DNA of 15,393 nucleotides from an uncultured Bacilli bacterium. Lineage in GTDB: Bacteria; Bacillota_I; Bacilli_A; RF39; UBA660. Under the pieces are notes generated by a model that searched no databases, was not told the DNA's origin, and was given only the letters and a program-made list of their open reading frames with translations. Both the position numbers and the translations under genes were made by a program. The stretch spans positions 1 through 15,393 of the forward strand of contig CAKPBH010000032.1 in assembly GCA_934140355.1 (NCBI GenBank), read 5' to 3'. Shown one piece after another: positions 6,608 through 14,373 of the stretch (position 1 is its first letter; each line of letters starts with the position of its first letter).

Positions 6608-7834
6608 ATGAAAAAATATCAATATGTTATATTGTTTTTTAGTGTATTTTTTAGTTTATGTTGTAGTGTTCAAGCAACAACTTTACAGGATTTATATAAT
6701 GATTTATCTTCTTTAGAAAAAAGTTATGCTGCAGCTCAAAAGAAGAAAAACTTGACACAAGCAGAAATGAATAATGTTAAAGCGAGTATTGCTAGTACGG
6801 AAGCAGAGATTCGTCAGGCTCAAAGTGATATTACTCAAGCAGAGAAGGATATTGCAAAGAGTGAGGAAGATATTAATAAGAAAAAAGAAGAAACAAATCA
6901 AATGTTACTTTATTTACAACTTTCAAATAGTAAGGGAAATAGTATGTTAGAGTATGTCTTTGAGGCAGATAATTATACAGATTTTATTTATAGATATTCG
7001 GTTGTAACACAGATGAGTGATTATAACCAAGGGTTAGTAGATGAGTTAAATACTTTGGTAAAGCAGTTAAATTCAAAAAAAGAAACTCTTGCGGTAAAAC
7101 AAACCGAGTTAGCTAAAAAGAAAAATGACTTACAGGCAAAATATTTGATTGTTCAAGCACAGTATAAAAGTGATGAAGATGATAGTATGGATGTGGCAAC
7201 ACAAATCTCTGATAAAAAAAAATTGATTAAAAAGTATGAAAATATGGGATGTAGTAGGAATCAAAATATTAATAGTTGTGGTAGTGCTCAAGCGGTTGAT
7301 GGATGGACTTATCCACTTAATAGTTTTCGTCAATCGTCTAATTATGGTTGGGATGAAAACCGATATCATTATGCTGTTGACTTAGGAACTGGAGAGGGTT
7401 CACCAGTTAAAGCAGTTGCTAACGGAATAGTACTTTCTTCAGGGTTGACTAGAACTCTTGCTACTTGTAATTCTAATGGTTCTTCACCATATTTAGCCGC
7501 TCCATCACGTAATTGTCATTGTGGAGGATATGTTATTCAAATTCAACATAATATGCCAAATGGTTCTAGTTATGTGTCTTTATATATGCATTTACTTAGT
7601 GCAAACGTAAGTGTTGGGGATAAAGTAACTGGAGGACAGATTATTGCGTCAAGTGGTGGTGGTCCACAAGAAGCAAAAAAATGGGTTGATCATTGCACTG
7701 GTGGTCCACATTTGCATTTTACAATGTCATATGGTGCTAGTCCTATCGGAACTTCATCTGTTGCTGGTAGTACGTTTGACCCAGTTAAATTTTTCCCAGC
7801 AATGAAGGGGATTGGTTCATCTTATCGTGCGTAA
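6608..7834 (+). CDS. Secreted coiled-coil M23 peptidoglycan endopeptidase
   Basis: A 408-residue exported wall hydrolase. A signal peptide (basic KK start, hydrophobic core 7-19) ends at a likely cut after SVQA (20-23). Residues 24 to about 212 are charged heptad-type coiled coil, as in EnvC- or CwlO-like hydrolases. The LytM/M23 catalytic domain (about 233-400) carries H254 and D258 in HYAVD, H328 in YMHL and the HLH motif H368/H370, the complete zinc and catalytic set. A 25-residue insertion between the first motifs holds C287, C303 and C305; with C215, C224 and C363 this gives six cysteines outside the cell, possibly disulfides. Coiled-coil M23 enzymes are often activated by FtsEX; that is inference here. 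The ribosome site GGTGG (6599-6603) is weak and close. Confidence 0.9.
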   Translation: MKKYQYVILFFSVFFSLCCSVQATTLQDLYNDLSSLEKSYAAAQKKKNLTQAEMNNVKASIASTEAEIRQAQSDITQAEKDIAKSEEDINKKKEETNQMLLYLQLSNSKGNSMLEYVFEADNYTDFIYRYSVVTQMSDYNQGLVDELNTLVKQLNSKKETLAVKQTELAKKKNDLQAKYLIVQAQYKSDEDDSMDVATQISDKKKLIKKYENMGCSRNQNINSCGSAQAVDGWTYPLNSFRQSSNYGWDENRYHYAVDLGTGEGSPVKAVANGIVLSSGLTRTLATCNSNGSSPYLAAPSRNCHCGGYVIQIQHNMPNGSSYVSLYMHLLSANVSVGDKVTGGQIIASSGGGPQEAKKWVDHCTGGPHLHFTMSYGASPIGTSSVAGSTFDPVKFFPAMKGIGSSYRA

Positions 7835-7891
7835 GAGTAGTTTTAAGTATTTTTAGTAAATCAAAAAATTAGAAATTAGGAAGTGATGAGG

Positions 7892-8251
7892 ATGAGAGAT
7901 ATTGAATTGTTAAAAAAAGCATCTATTGATGTAGATAAAGGAATAGAACTTCTTGGTGATATTGAGATGTATGATGAGACTTTACAAGATTTTTTAGATG
8001 AATCTATTGAGAGAATGAAACGAATTGAGGCGTCTTATCAAAATGAAGATATGGATAATTATGCTATTGATGTTCATGCAATGAAGGGTGATGCGAATTA
8101 TTTAGGTTTTACTAAGTTAGCCGAACTTTCTCTAGCTCATCAGTTAAAAAGTCAAGAACATGATTTAGCATATGTTAAGAATCATTATGAAGAATTAATG
8201 AAAGAAGCAGCAAGAGTAATTGAAGTAGTAAAAAAATACTTAAATTGTTAA
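7892..8251 (+). CDS. Free-standing HPt phosphotransfer protein
   Basis: A 119-residue all-helical protein of the HPt type, which carries phosphate between receiver domains. The signature HAMKGDANYLG (62-72) matches the HxxKG pattern with phospho-accepting H62. It is the natural next step for the hybrid kinase encoded two genes upstream; the final response regulator is not in this window. ATG 7892 is preferred because AGGAAG at 7878-7883 lies eight bases upstream; GTG 7883 and ATG 7886 overlap or crowd that site and would add three residues. No clear promoter lies between it and the M23 gene, so the two are probably cotranscribed. A strong terminator follows 25 bases later. Confidence 0.88.
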   Translation: MRDIELLKKASIDVDKGIELLGDIEMYDETLQDFLDESIERMKRIEASYQNEDMDNYAIDVHAMKGDANYLGFTKLAELSLAHQLKSQEHDLAYVKNHYEELMKEAARVIEVVKKYLNC

Positions 8252-8276
8252 TTTGTCAAGGAAGCGTAAAAAAATG

Positions 8277-8306
8277 ATAACTGTTCGTTGAATGGTTATT
8301 TTTTTT
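8277..8306 (+). terminator. Terminator after the HPt gene
   Basis: ATAACTGTTC (8277-8286) pairs with GAATGGTTAT (8290-8299), ten pairs including two G-T, with a three-base loop, followed by T's to 8306. Confidence 0.8.
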
Positions 8307-8315
8307 CACCTTTTG

Positions 8316-8324
8316 TGTTAAAAT
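8316..8324 (+). promoter_or_regulatory. Extended -10 promoter of pflB
   Basis: TGT followed by TAAAAT (8319-8324) forms an extended -10. The -35 position (8296-8301, TTATTT) falls in the terminator T-run and matches poorly. No complete Rex or Fnr palindrome is visible. Confidence 0.45.
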
Positions 8325-8350
8325 AATAAAGGAAGTTAGGAGGATATGAA

Positions 8351-10588
8351 ATGAAAGAACAATGGAATGGATTTCAAGAAGGAATTTGGACGAGTGAAAT
8401 TAACGTCAATGACTTTATTAAAAGAAATTATAAAAAATATGAAGGAGATGAGGGCTTTTTAGTAGGCCCAACCGAAAAAACAAAAAAAGTATTAGATGTC
8501 TATAATGAAATGTGCAAAGAAGAAGTGAAAAAGCACGTTATTGATATTGATACAGTAAATCCTGCTGGAATTAATGCTTTTAAACCGGGATATATTTGTT
8601 CTGAAGATGATGTAATTGTAGGTCTTCAAACGGATAAACTTGGGAAACGAGAGATTGTTCCTAAGGGTGGAATTAAAATGGTTTATCAAGAACTAGAGGC
8701 TTATGGCTATAAAATGGATAGTGCTCTTGAACATTTTATCAAAGATACTAATTTAGTAAAAACACATAATGATGGTGTTTTTGATGCTTATACAAGTGAA
8801 ATACGAAGGGCACGTCATAATAAGTTATTAACAGGTCTTCCTGATGCTTATGGTCGTGGAAGAATTATTGGAGATTATCGAAGAATTGCTTTATATGGTA
8901 TTGATTATTTAATGGAAGCTAAGAAGCAAGATTGGGATAATATGAAAATTTCTGTTATGGATGATGAGACAATTCGTCTTCGTGAAGAGATTTCTATGCA
9001 ATATAGGGCTTTAAAAGAAATTAAAGAAATGGCCTTAAGTTATGGATTTGATATTTCTAAACCTGCAATGAATGCTAAAGAGGCAGTGCAATGGACTTAT
9101 TTTGGTTATTTAGCAGCGATTAAAGAAAATAACGGTGCTGCAATGAGTTTGGGAAGAGTGGATGCTTTCTTTGATATTTATTTTGAAAGAGATTTTGCTA
9201 ATTCTACTTTAACTGAAAGTGAAGCACAAGAAATTATTGACCAATTTGTAATTAAACTAAGAGCAGCAAGACATTTGAGAACACCTGAATATGATGAGTT
9301 ATTTTCTGGAGACCCAACTTGGGTTACTTGTTCTTTAGGTGGAATGACCAATGAGGGAGAGACTTTGGTAAATAAAACAAGTTTTCGTATCGTTCATACT
9401 CTAGAGAATTTAGAGAGTGCTCCTGAACCAAATATGACAGTATTGTGGGCTGAAAAATTACCAGAACCATGGAAAAAATATTGTGCTAAGGTAAGTATTG
9501 CTACAGACTCTATTCAATATGAAAATGATGATGTAATGCGTCCTTCTATGGGAGATGACTATGGTATTGCTTGTTGTGTTTCAGCAATGAGAATTGGAAG
9601 GGATATGCAATTTTTTGGAGCAAGATGTAATTTGGCTAAGACTTTATTATATGCCATTAATGGTGGTGTAGATGAAGTAAGAAGAGAAGTTGTTATTCCT
9701 GGTTTTGAAAAGATGACAGATGAGGTTTTAGACTATGAAAAAGTGAAAACGGCTTATTATAAAATGATGCATGAAGTTGCTAGAATTTACTCAGACGCAA
9801 TGAATATTATTCATTATATGCATGATAAATATGCTTATGAAGCGGGCCAAATGGCATTACATGATACTTATGTTAATCGTCTAATGGCTTATGGTGTAGC
9901 AGGTTTTTCTGTTGCTGTAGATTCTTTATCTGCCATTAAATATGCTAAGGTTAAGCCAATTCGAGATGAAGATGGAATTGCTGTTAACTTTGAAATAGAA
10001 GGTGATTTTCCTAAATATGGAAATGATGATGATAGAGTAGATGAAATTGGTAAGGAATTAATTGAGAAATTTTATCAAGAATTATCTTCTCATCCTTGTT
10101 ATAGAAAAGCGAAACCAACTCTTTCTATTTTAACAATTACTTCAAATGTGGTATATGGTTCTAATACAGGTGCAACTCCAGATGGAAGAGAAAAAGGTGT
10201 AGCTTTTGCTCCAGGAGCAAATCCTATGCATGGTAGAGATGCAAGTGGTGCGATTGCTTCCCTTAACTCGGTTGCTAAGTTAGATTGGGCAAATTGTTGC
10301 CGAGATGGAATTTCCAATACATTCTCTATTGTTCCTGATACATTAGGACATACTGAAGAAGAGAGAATAGAAAATTTAGTCTCCCTACTTGATGGCTATT
10401 TTATTCAAGGGGCTCATCATTTGAATGTTAATGTTTTAAATCGTGAAACTTTAATTGATGCGATGAATAATCCAGATAAGTATCCATTACTTACCATTCG
10501 TGTTTCTGGATATGCAGTTCGTTTCAATAAACTTACAAGAAAACAACAAGAAGAAGTTATTGCAAGAACATTCCATGAGAAGATGTAA
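8351..10588 (+). CDS. pflB: Pyruvate formate-lyase (formate acetyltransferase)
   Basis: A glycyl-radical enzyme of 745 residues, the normal length, that cleaves pyruvate with CoA into acetyl-CoA and formate under anaerobic conditions. The adjacent active-site cysteines C408-C409 sit in GIACCVSAMRIG, and the radical glycine G720 lies in RVSGYAVRF near the C-terminus. The exact pair of adjacent cysteines identifies pyruvate formate-lyase rather than a diol dehydratase or choline lyase relative, which have a single cysteine. AGGAGG at 8338-8343 sets the ATG at 8351. Another ATG at 8346 is out of frame and opens only a two-codon frame (ATG AAA TGA). The activase gene follows with a one-base overlap. 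Confidence 0.98.
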   Translation: MKEQWNGFQEGIWTSEINVNDFIKRNYKKYEGDEGFLVGPTEKTKKVLDVYNEMCKEEVKKHVIDIDTVNPAGINAFKPGYICSEDDVIVGLQTDKLGKREIVPKGGIKMVYQELEAYGYKMDSALEHFIKDTNLVKTHNDGVFDAYTSEIRRARHNKLLTGLPDAYGRGRIIGDYRRIALYGIDYLMEAKKQDWDNMKISVMDDETIRLREEISMQYRALKEIKEMALSYGFDISKPAMNAKEAVQWTYFGYLAAIKENNGAAMSLGRVDAFFDIYFERDFANSTLTESEAQEIIDQFVIKLRAARHLRTPEYDELFSGDPTWVTCSLGGMTNEGETLVNKTSFRIVHTLENLESAPEPNMTVLWAEKLPEPWKKYCAKVSIATDSIQYENDDVMRPSMGDDYGIACCVSAMRIGRDMQFFGARCNLAKTLLYAINGGVDEVRREVVIPGFEKMTDEVLDYEKVKTAYYKMMHEVARIYSDAMNIIHYMHDKYAYEAGQMALHDTYVNRLMAYGVAGFSVAVDSLSAIKYAKVKPIRDEDGIAVNFEIEGDFPKYGNDDDRVDEIGKELIEKFYQELSSHPCYRKAKPTLSILTITSNVVYGSNTGATPDGREKGVAFAPGANPMHGRDASGAIASLNSVAKLDWANCCRDGISNTFSIVPDTLGHTEEERIENLVSLLDGYFIQGAHHLNVNVLNRETLIDAMNNPDKYPLLTIRVSGYAVRFNKLTRKQQEEVIARTFHEKM

Positions 10589-11319
10589 TGATTAAGGGAG
10601 CGGTTGCGGCCATCGAAACTTTTGGATTAGTCGATGGTCCTGGAATTCGAACTGTTGTTTTCTTAAGTGGGTGTCATCTTCGATGTAAGTATTGTCATAA
10701 TCCAGAAATGTGGGTGAAGGGTCTTGAAAATTATACGCCAGAAGAACTTTCTCGGAAAATTATTCGAAATAAACCATACTTTAAGAGAAATTCAGGCGGT
10801 GTTACTTTTTCAGGGGGTGAACCACTTCTTCAAAGTAAGTTTATTATAGAAGTTGCTAAAATTTTAAAGAAAGAGCAAATTCATATTGCACTTGATACCG
10901 CTGGTGTTGGTAATGGAGATTATGAGGAAGTATTAAAGTATGTTGATTTGGTTATTTTAGATATTAAATATACAAATAAAGAAGGTTATCTTGACTTGAC
11001 ATCGAGACCGATGGATGAATTTTTAAAATTTATGGAATCTTTAAATCAAAGTGGAAAAAAAGTATGGTTACGTCAAGTTGTAGTACCAGGACTTATGGAT
11101 AATTCTAAATATTTAAAAGAATTAGTTGACGTTTGTTTAAAAATAAAAAATGTGGAAAAAATAGAATTTCTTCCTTATCATAAACTTGGAAGTGAGAAAT
11201 ATTTGGAATTAGGAATTTTTAATCCTTATCAAGATAAAGAGCCTATGGATAAAATAAAGTGTCAAGAACTTTATCAAGAATTTATCAAGATGTATGAAAA
11301 GGCGAAAGAGGGAAAGTAA
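10588..11319 (+). CDS. pflA: Pyruvate formate-lyase activating enzyme (radical SAM)
   Basis: A 243-residue radical SAM enzyme that installs the glycyl radical on PflB using S-adenosylmethionine and a [4Fe-4S] cluster. The cluster motif CxxxCxxC is C29, C33 and C36 in GCHLRCKYCHNPE. The preceding DGPGIRTV and the later FSGGEP (SAM-binding GGE, 76-78) are typical of PFL activases. There is no extra ferredoxin domain, as expected for PflA rather than the activases of other glycyl-radical enzymes. The ATG shares one base with the pflB stop (TAATG) and has no strong ribosome site of its own, so it depends on translation of pflB. A weak hairpin overlaps its stop codon. Confidence 0.97.
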   Translation: MIKGAVAAIETFGLVDGPGIRTVVFLSGCHLRCKYCHNPEMWVKGLENYTPEELSRKIIRNKPYFKRNSGGVTFSGGEPLLQSKFIIEVAKILKKEQIHIALDTAGVGNGDYEEVLKYVDLVILDIKYTNKEGYLDLTSRPMDEFLKFMESLNQSGKKVWLRQVVVPGLMDNSKYLKELVDVCLKIKNVEKIEFLPYHKLGSEKYLELGIFNPYQDKEPMDKIKCQELYQEFIKMYEKAKEGK

Positions 11320-11340
11320 TCATTCCTTCTCTTTTCTTTT
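11306..11340 (+). terminator. Weak terminator at pflA end
   Basis: AAGAGGGAA (11306-11314) pairs with TTCC-TT-CTCTT (11323-11333) with a two-base bulge. A T-rich but interrupted tail follows. The stop codon lies in the loop. Confidence 0.4.
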
Positions 11341-11352
11341 TCTTTAAGTTAA

Positions 11353-11381
11353 TTGATTTATCAGTATTTTTTGTATAAAAT
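11353..11381 (+). promoter_or_regulatory. Promoter of the helical protein gene
   Basis: TTGATT (11353-11358) and TAAAAT (11376-11381), 17 bases apart, about 40 bases before the start codon. Confidence 0.55.
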
Positions 11382-11421
11382 AAAAATATTCATTCATACT
11401 ACTTATAGGAGTGTGAGAATA

Positions 11422-11859
11422 ATGAATGAAAATAATGAATTATTGATGTATATTTATGAGAATGCAAATATGGGAGTAAAGAGTTGCACCAATTTAATTC
11501 GAATTTTACAAGGAAAAGATAATAAGATTAAAAAGATTGTCGAAGGAGAACTGAAGGGATATGAAGAATTTGCTAAAAGGGCAGAGAAGTTAATGAAGAA
11601 AAATAAGTTGCAGCCAAAAGAAAAAGGATTGATGGCTGATGTTATGTCAAAACTGGGAATGAATATGGAAATGATGAAGGATAATAGTGATGCTAGGGTA
11701 GCCGATATGTTAACTAAAGGATTTACTATGGGTAATGTAGATATTACAAAAAAAATTGACCGTTTTGAGGGCGATTGTGATAAAGATATTTTAAAATTAG
11801 CGAAGGATTTATTAAATTTTGGCAAAGAAAATATTGAAATTTTAAAACCGTATTTATAA
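11422..11859 (+). CDS. Small all-helical protein of unknown function
   Basis: A cytoplasmic protein of 145 residues with no signal peptide and no membrane segment. The sequence reads as three or four amphipathic helices rich in K, E and M. The opening YIYENANMGVKS, a central stretch rich in methionines (MADVMSKLGMNMEMM) and a closing segment ending IEILKPYL resemble a hypothetical family that I recall from clostridia, possibly a ferritin-like bundle. No metal-binding ExxH pair is visible, so I do not assign iron storage. AGGAG at 11407-11411 sets the ATG at 11422. The frame extends upstream to a TTG at 11353, but that triplet belongs to the -35 box, so the longer form is not real. It has its own promoter and seems to be a single gene. 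Confidence 0.7.
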   Translation: MNENNELLMYIYENANMGVKSCTNLIRILQGKDNKIKKIVEGELKGYEEFAKRAEKLMKKNKLQPKEKGLMADVMSKLGMNMEMMKDNSDARVADMLTKGFTMGNVDITKKIDRFEGDCDKDILKLAKDLLNFGKENIEILKPYL

Positions 11860-12040
11860 CTTGGTTTGGCTATATTATAGATAAATGTATTGATGACTAT
11901 TTATAATGGGAATTCAGTTACAAAAAATTAAAATAGGTGAAAAATGAGAGGATAAAAATAGAGTAAAATGAATAAGTTGGATGGAATAAAAAAATGAATG
12001 ATATAAAACTATATTGTTATTGGAATATAGGAGGTGTGAT

Positions 12041-12787
12041 ATGAGGGCATTAGTAACAGGGGCTAGTTCAGGAATTGGTATGAGTATTGCAAAATCTTTA
12101 TTAGATTTAGGATATGAGGTTTTTGTGGTAGCAAGAGATAAAGAAAAATTAGAGCGTATTTATCAAGAAAATAATAAAGCACACATTATTGCTTGTGATT
12201 TGGGGAGTGTTGATGCATGCTGTAAGTTGTATGATAAATTAAAAGGGAAAAAAATTGATATTTTAGTCAATAATGCAGGTTTTGGAGATGCTGGTAAGTT
12301 TGTAGATACTTCTTTGAAAAAAGAGGTAGATATGATTAATTTAAATGTAATTTCTTATCATGTTTTGATGAAGTTATTTCTAAGAGATTTTGTAAAACGG
12401 GATAGAGGTAGAATTTTAAATGTGGCTTCAATGGCAGGATTTATGCCTGGCCCATATATGGCTAGTTATTATGCGACTAAGTCTTATATTGTAAATCTTA
12501 CTTTGGCTGTTTGGGAGGAATTAAAGAAAGATAAATCGAGGGTACATTTATCGATGTTTTGTCCAGGACCAGTAGATACAAATTTTAATCATGTTGCTAA
12601 TGTGAAATTTAATGTGCCATCCCTTTCGGCGAAAGAGGCAGCAAAAATAGCTATTGAAGGGATGTTTCAAAATAAAAAAATAATTATTCCTAGTAACATG
12701 AAGTTAAATTATGCTTTGGTGAAAGTTAGTCCGGTGTCTTTGGTATTGGCAGTTAATTCTAATATGCAAGAAAGAGTAGATGAGTAG
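12041..12787 (+). CDS. Short-chain dehydrogenase/reductase
   Basis: A 248-residue classical SDR, a cytosolic NAD(P)-dependent oxidoreductase. The cofactor motif TGASSGIG (6-13), the NNAG motif (77-80) and the catalytic S130, Y143 and K147 (YxxxK) are all present. An R at position 32 after the second strand suggests NADP(H). The substrate is not predictable; relatives act on 3-oxoacyl chains, carbonyls or lipid intermediates. ATG 12041 is fixed by AGGAGG at 12029-12034. A small hairpin, CTATATT (12009-12015) with AATATAG (12024-12030), lies directly before and touches the ribosome site, which may tune translation. TATAAT at 11902-11907 may be its -10, but no matching -35 is seen. A strong terminator follows. 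Confidence 0.9.
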   Translation: MRALVTGASSGIGMSIAKSLLDLGYEVFVVARDKEKLERIYQENNKAHIIACDLGSVDACCKLYDKLKGKKIDILVNNAGFGDAGKFVDTSLKKEVDMINLNVISYHVLMKLFLRDFVKRDRGRILNVASMAGFMPGPYMASYYATKSYIVNLTLAVWEELKKDKSRVHLSMFCPGPVDTNFNHVANVKFNVPSLSAKEAAKIAIEGMFQNKKIIIPSNMKLNYALVKVSPVSLVLAVNSNMQERVDE

Positions 12788-12819
12788 AATACTGATTCTT
12801 CAAAATTCAGTAGATCTAG

Positions 12820-12855
12820 AAAAAATTAGTTCAAAATAATTGAACTAATTTTTTT
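12820..12855 (+). terminator. Strong terminator after the SDR gene
   Basis: A perfect 15-pair stem (12820-12834 with 12840-12854), loop AATAA, 3' arm ending in seven T's (12849-12855). The A-run in the 5' arm may let it serve the convergent minus-strand gene as well. Confidence 0.85.
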
Positions 12856-13032
12856 GATAAATAAAAAGAAATTTTTTGAAATCAAACTTTAATTTAGAAA
12901 ACAATTTATGAAGAAAATTTAAAAGCAAATAAGGGATAAAATTCAATTGGTGCCAAGTGGTGCATGTTTAGAAATTTTTATTAAGGTTAATTTCTATAAA
13001 TATTATACTATATATATTTTAAAATAGAAAAA

Positions 13033-14118
13033 TTATTTTTTGTAATTAACTGTATTCTTATAAATTAAACCGTTATCCACCTCATCTTTATAGCAATCGG
13101 ATAATCTAATCATATCATCTGTACTAATACTTAATTCACCATTGTTGACAATAGGAATATCTAAAGTATCTAATACTTTTAAATCACTATCCGCTACGGA
13201 ATCTGTGTGTCCTAATATATCTATTAGATGGCATAACTGACTTATTTTTTCGGGATTGTTTTTAATTTTGTTATGAAAATCGCTTGCTAGTATAGTTCCA
13301 ATAACATATCTCTGTCTTTTATAAAATTGTAAAGAGCCAAATTTAACGATTTCATTCAAATACTTTTCACCTCTTATATATAATAACTCATAAATTTTTG
13401 AATTTTTATCTATGGAATTCAAATAATTTAATAAAATATCTTTTGTAATACAATTATTATTTTGTATATACAATCTTATTAAGATATTCTCAAAAATTAT
13501 AGCACCAGCATCATCGTAAGTTTCTACTAATCTATTATTTTTACGCACTATGACTTCCTCGCTGTTATAATTTGTATTTTTTAAAAGATAATCCTGTAAT
13601 AAAAATTCCATTGCAATCGTTGATGACTCTCCTAAAAATTGTTTTATTGTGCTATCTTGATTTTTAGGTTGACTAAATTTATGAGTTATTTCATGAGTTA
13701 TAGTAAAAATATCATCTAAATTCTCAGCATAATCGATATGCACATATCCATCTTTTCCTACTTCAGATTTATTATTTCTATGCTGTCCAGTGTATTCTTC
13801 AGTTTGCTTTTTATCTAATATTTTATAAAATCTGACAGAATAATCTTCTTTACCATTATATATATTTTTTTCTTGTAATATATTTTGAAACATATAAGAA
13901 TACTCTGGTTTTATGAAATCAAAGAAATCTATAACAGTTTGAATAGATGTATTTAATGACACTTTTGATGAGTATTCCTTTGAATTTAATTCAGGTGTGT
14001 TCTCAATTATTATATATGCAAGTTTAGTGATTTCATCAAAATATTTTAATTGAAATTTTAATTCATTATCGCTTAATGAATTTTGTATTGCTAAATTAAG
14101 TCTATTGTAGTAATTCAT
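13033..14118 (-). CDS. M3-like zinc metallopeptidase
   Basis: A 361-residue protein with a zinc peptidase core: HEITH (142-146), then LGESSTIAMEF with E164 aligned to the third zinc ligand of the oligoendopeptidase F (M3) family, whose helix reads similarly with a later E and LLL-x-x-YLL. The spacing between HExxH and E164 (18 residues) and the total length are shorter than typical PepF (about 600), so this is a compact relative. No signal peptide or membrane segment is seen, so it probably acts on peptides in the cytoplasm. The start is supported by GGAGA (14126-14130), seven bases upstream. It is convergent with the SDR gene, has its own promoter, and is even more AT-rich with many N and I codons, which could mean recent acquisition. 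Confidence 0.75.
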   Translation of the reverse strand: MNYYNRLNLAIQNSLSDNELKFQLKYFDEITKLAYIIIENTPELNSKEYSSKVSLNTSIQTVIDFFDFIKPEYSYMFQNILQEKNIYNGKEDYSVRFYKILDKKQTEEYTGQHRNNKSEVGKDGYVHIDYAENLDDIFTITHEITHKFSQPKNQDSTIKQFLGESSTIAMEFLLQDYLLKNTNYNSEEVIVRKNNRLVETYDDAGAIIFENILIRLYIQNNNCITKDILLNYLNSIDKNSKIYELLYIRGEKYLNEIVKFGSLQFYKRQRYVIGTILASDFHNKIKNNPEKISQLCHLIDILGHTDSVADSDLKVLDTLDIPIVNNGELSISTDDMIRLSDCYKDEVDNGLIYKNTVNYKK

Positions 14119-14141
14119 TTCATTGTCTCCATTTCTACTTA

Positions 14142-14170
14142 ATTATACTATATATTAGACGTTATTTGAA
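14142..14170 (-). promoter_or_regulatory. Promoter of the metallopeptidase gene
   Basis: On the minus strand, TATAAT (14142-14147) is preceded, after 17 bases, by TTCAAA (14165-14170), a four-of-six -35 match. The start codon is about 24 bases downstream of the -10. Confidence 0.6.
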
Positions 14171-14179
14171 TAGATGTAA

Positions 14180-14209
14180 GTAAGTAAATATTTGAAAATA
14201 TTTACTTAC
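14180..14209. repeat. Perfect 30-base palindrome, possible operator
   Basis: Two perfect 14-base arms (GTAAGTAAATATTT at 14180-14193 and its complement at 14196-14209) are separated by GA. It lies ten bases upstream of the -35 of the metallopeptidase promoter. No T-run follows on either strand. It fits a dimeric regulator site or a cruciform; I do not recognise the regulator. Confidence 0.7.
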
Positions 14210-14249
14210 CACACGTTCATTGATAATGTCAATATACAAGTGTGTTTTT
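14210..14249 (+). terminator. Terminator-like hairpin
   Basis: CACAC (14210-14214) pairs with GTGTG (14240-14244), with an inner ATTGA/TCAAT stem (14219-14223 with 14229-14233) and five T's at 14245-14249. No plus-strand gene precedes it directly, so its role is unclear. Confidence 0.35.
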
Positions 14250-14277
14250 AAATTGTCATAGATTTAATATTAATTTC

Positions 14278-14306
14278 TTGTATTCAGAACAAATGTTTGT
14301 TAGATA
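14278..14306 (+). promoter_or_regulatory. Promoter with LexA (SOS) box-like site
   Basis: TTGTAT (14278-14283), 17 bases, then TAGATA (14301-14306) preceded by TGT, an extended -10; both hexamers are imperfect. Between them lies GAACAAATGTTTGTT. This matches the core of the Gram-positive LexA/DinR box (GAAC, four bases, GTTT/C), whose consensus is CGAACRNRYGTTYC, and AACAAA/TTTGTT form a dyad (14288-14301). A repressor here would cover the promoter. Confidence 0.45.
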
Positions 14307-14373
14307 CATTTGAAATATATCAGATGCTTTTTCTTTCTATTTATCAAATGATAAAAGAAAGGTGGTGATATTT

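Noticed and set aside
8296..8330. Possible Rex redox-regulator site before pflB.
   Set aside because: Only one half-site resemblance (TTGTGTTAA); no symmetrical partner.
8346..8354. Two-codon frame ATG AAA TGA overlapping the pflB start, and the same pattern at the metallopeptidase start (minus strand, 14123 downwards).
   Set aside because: Striking to see twice, but A-rich start regions make ATGAAATGA common and nothing else supports a regulatory minimal frame.
10099..10317. Minus-strand frame of 72 codons inside pflB.
   Set aside because: Lies wholly opposite a highly conserved part of pflB with no ribosome site or promoter.
11454..11825. Minus-strand frame of 123 codons opposite the helical protein gene.
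   Set aside because: The plus frame has a promoter, a ribosome site and a family-like sequence; the minus frame is low-complexity S, F and I and looks like its shadow.
11994..12044. Sixteen-codon frame ending in an ATGA overlap with the SDR start.
   Set aside because: No convincing ribosome site of its own, and its 3' part is simply the SDR ribosome-binding region.
12947..12963. GC-richer patch with TTGGTGCCAA and a repeated GGTGC; its complement TTGGCACC also occurs at 421-428 in the T-box leader.
   Set aside because: An 8-base match with no T-box core or other shared context; most likely chance.
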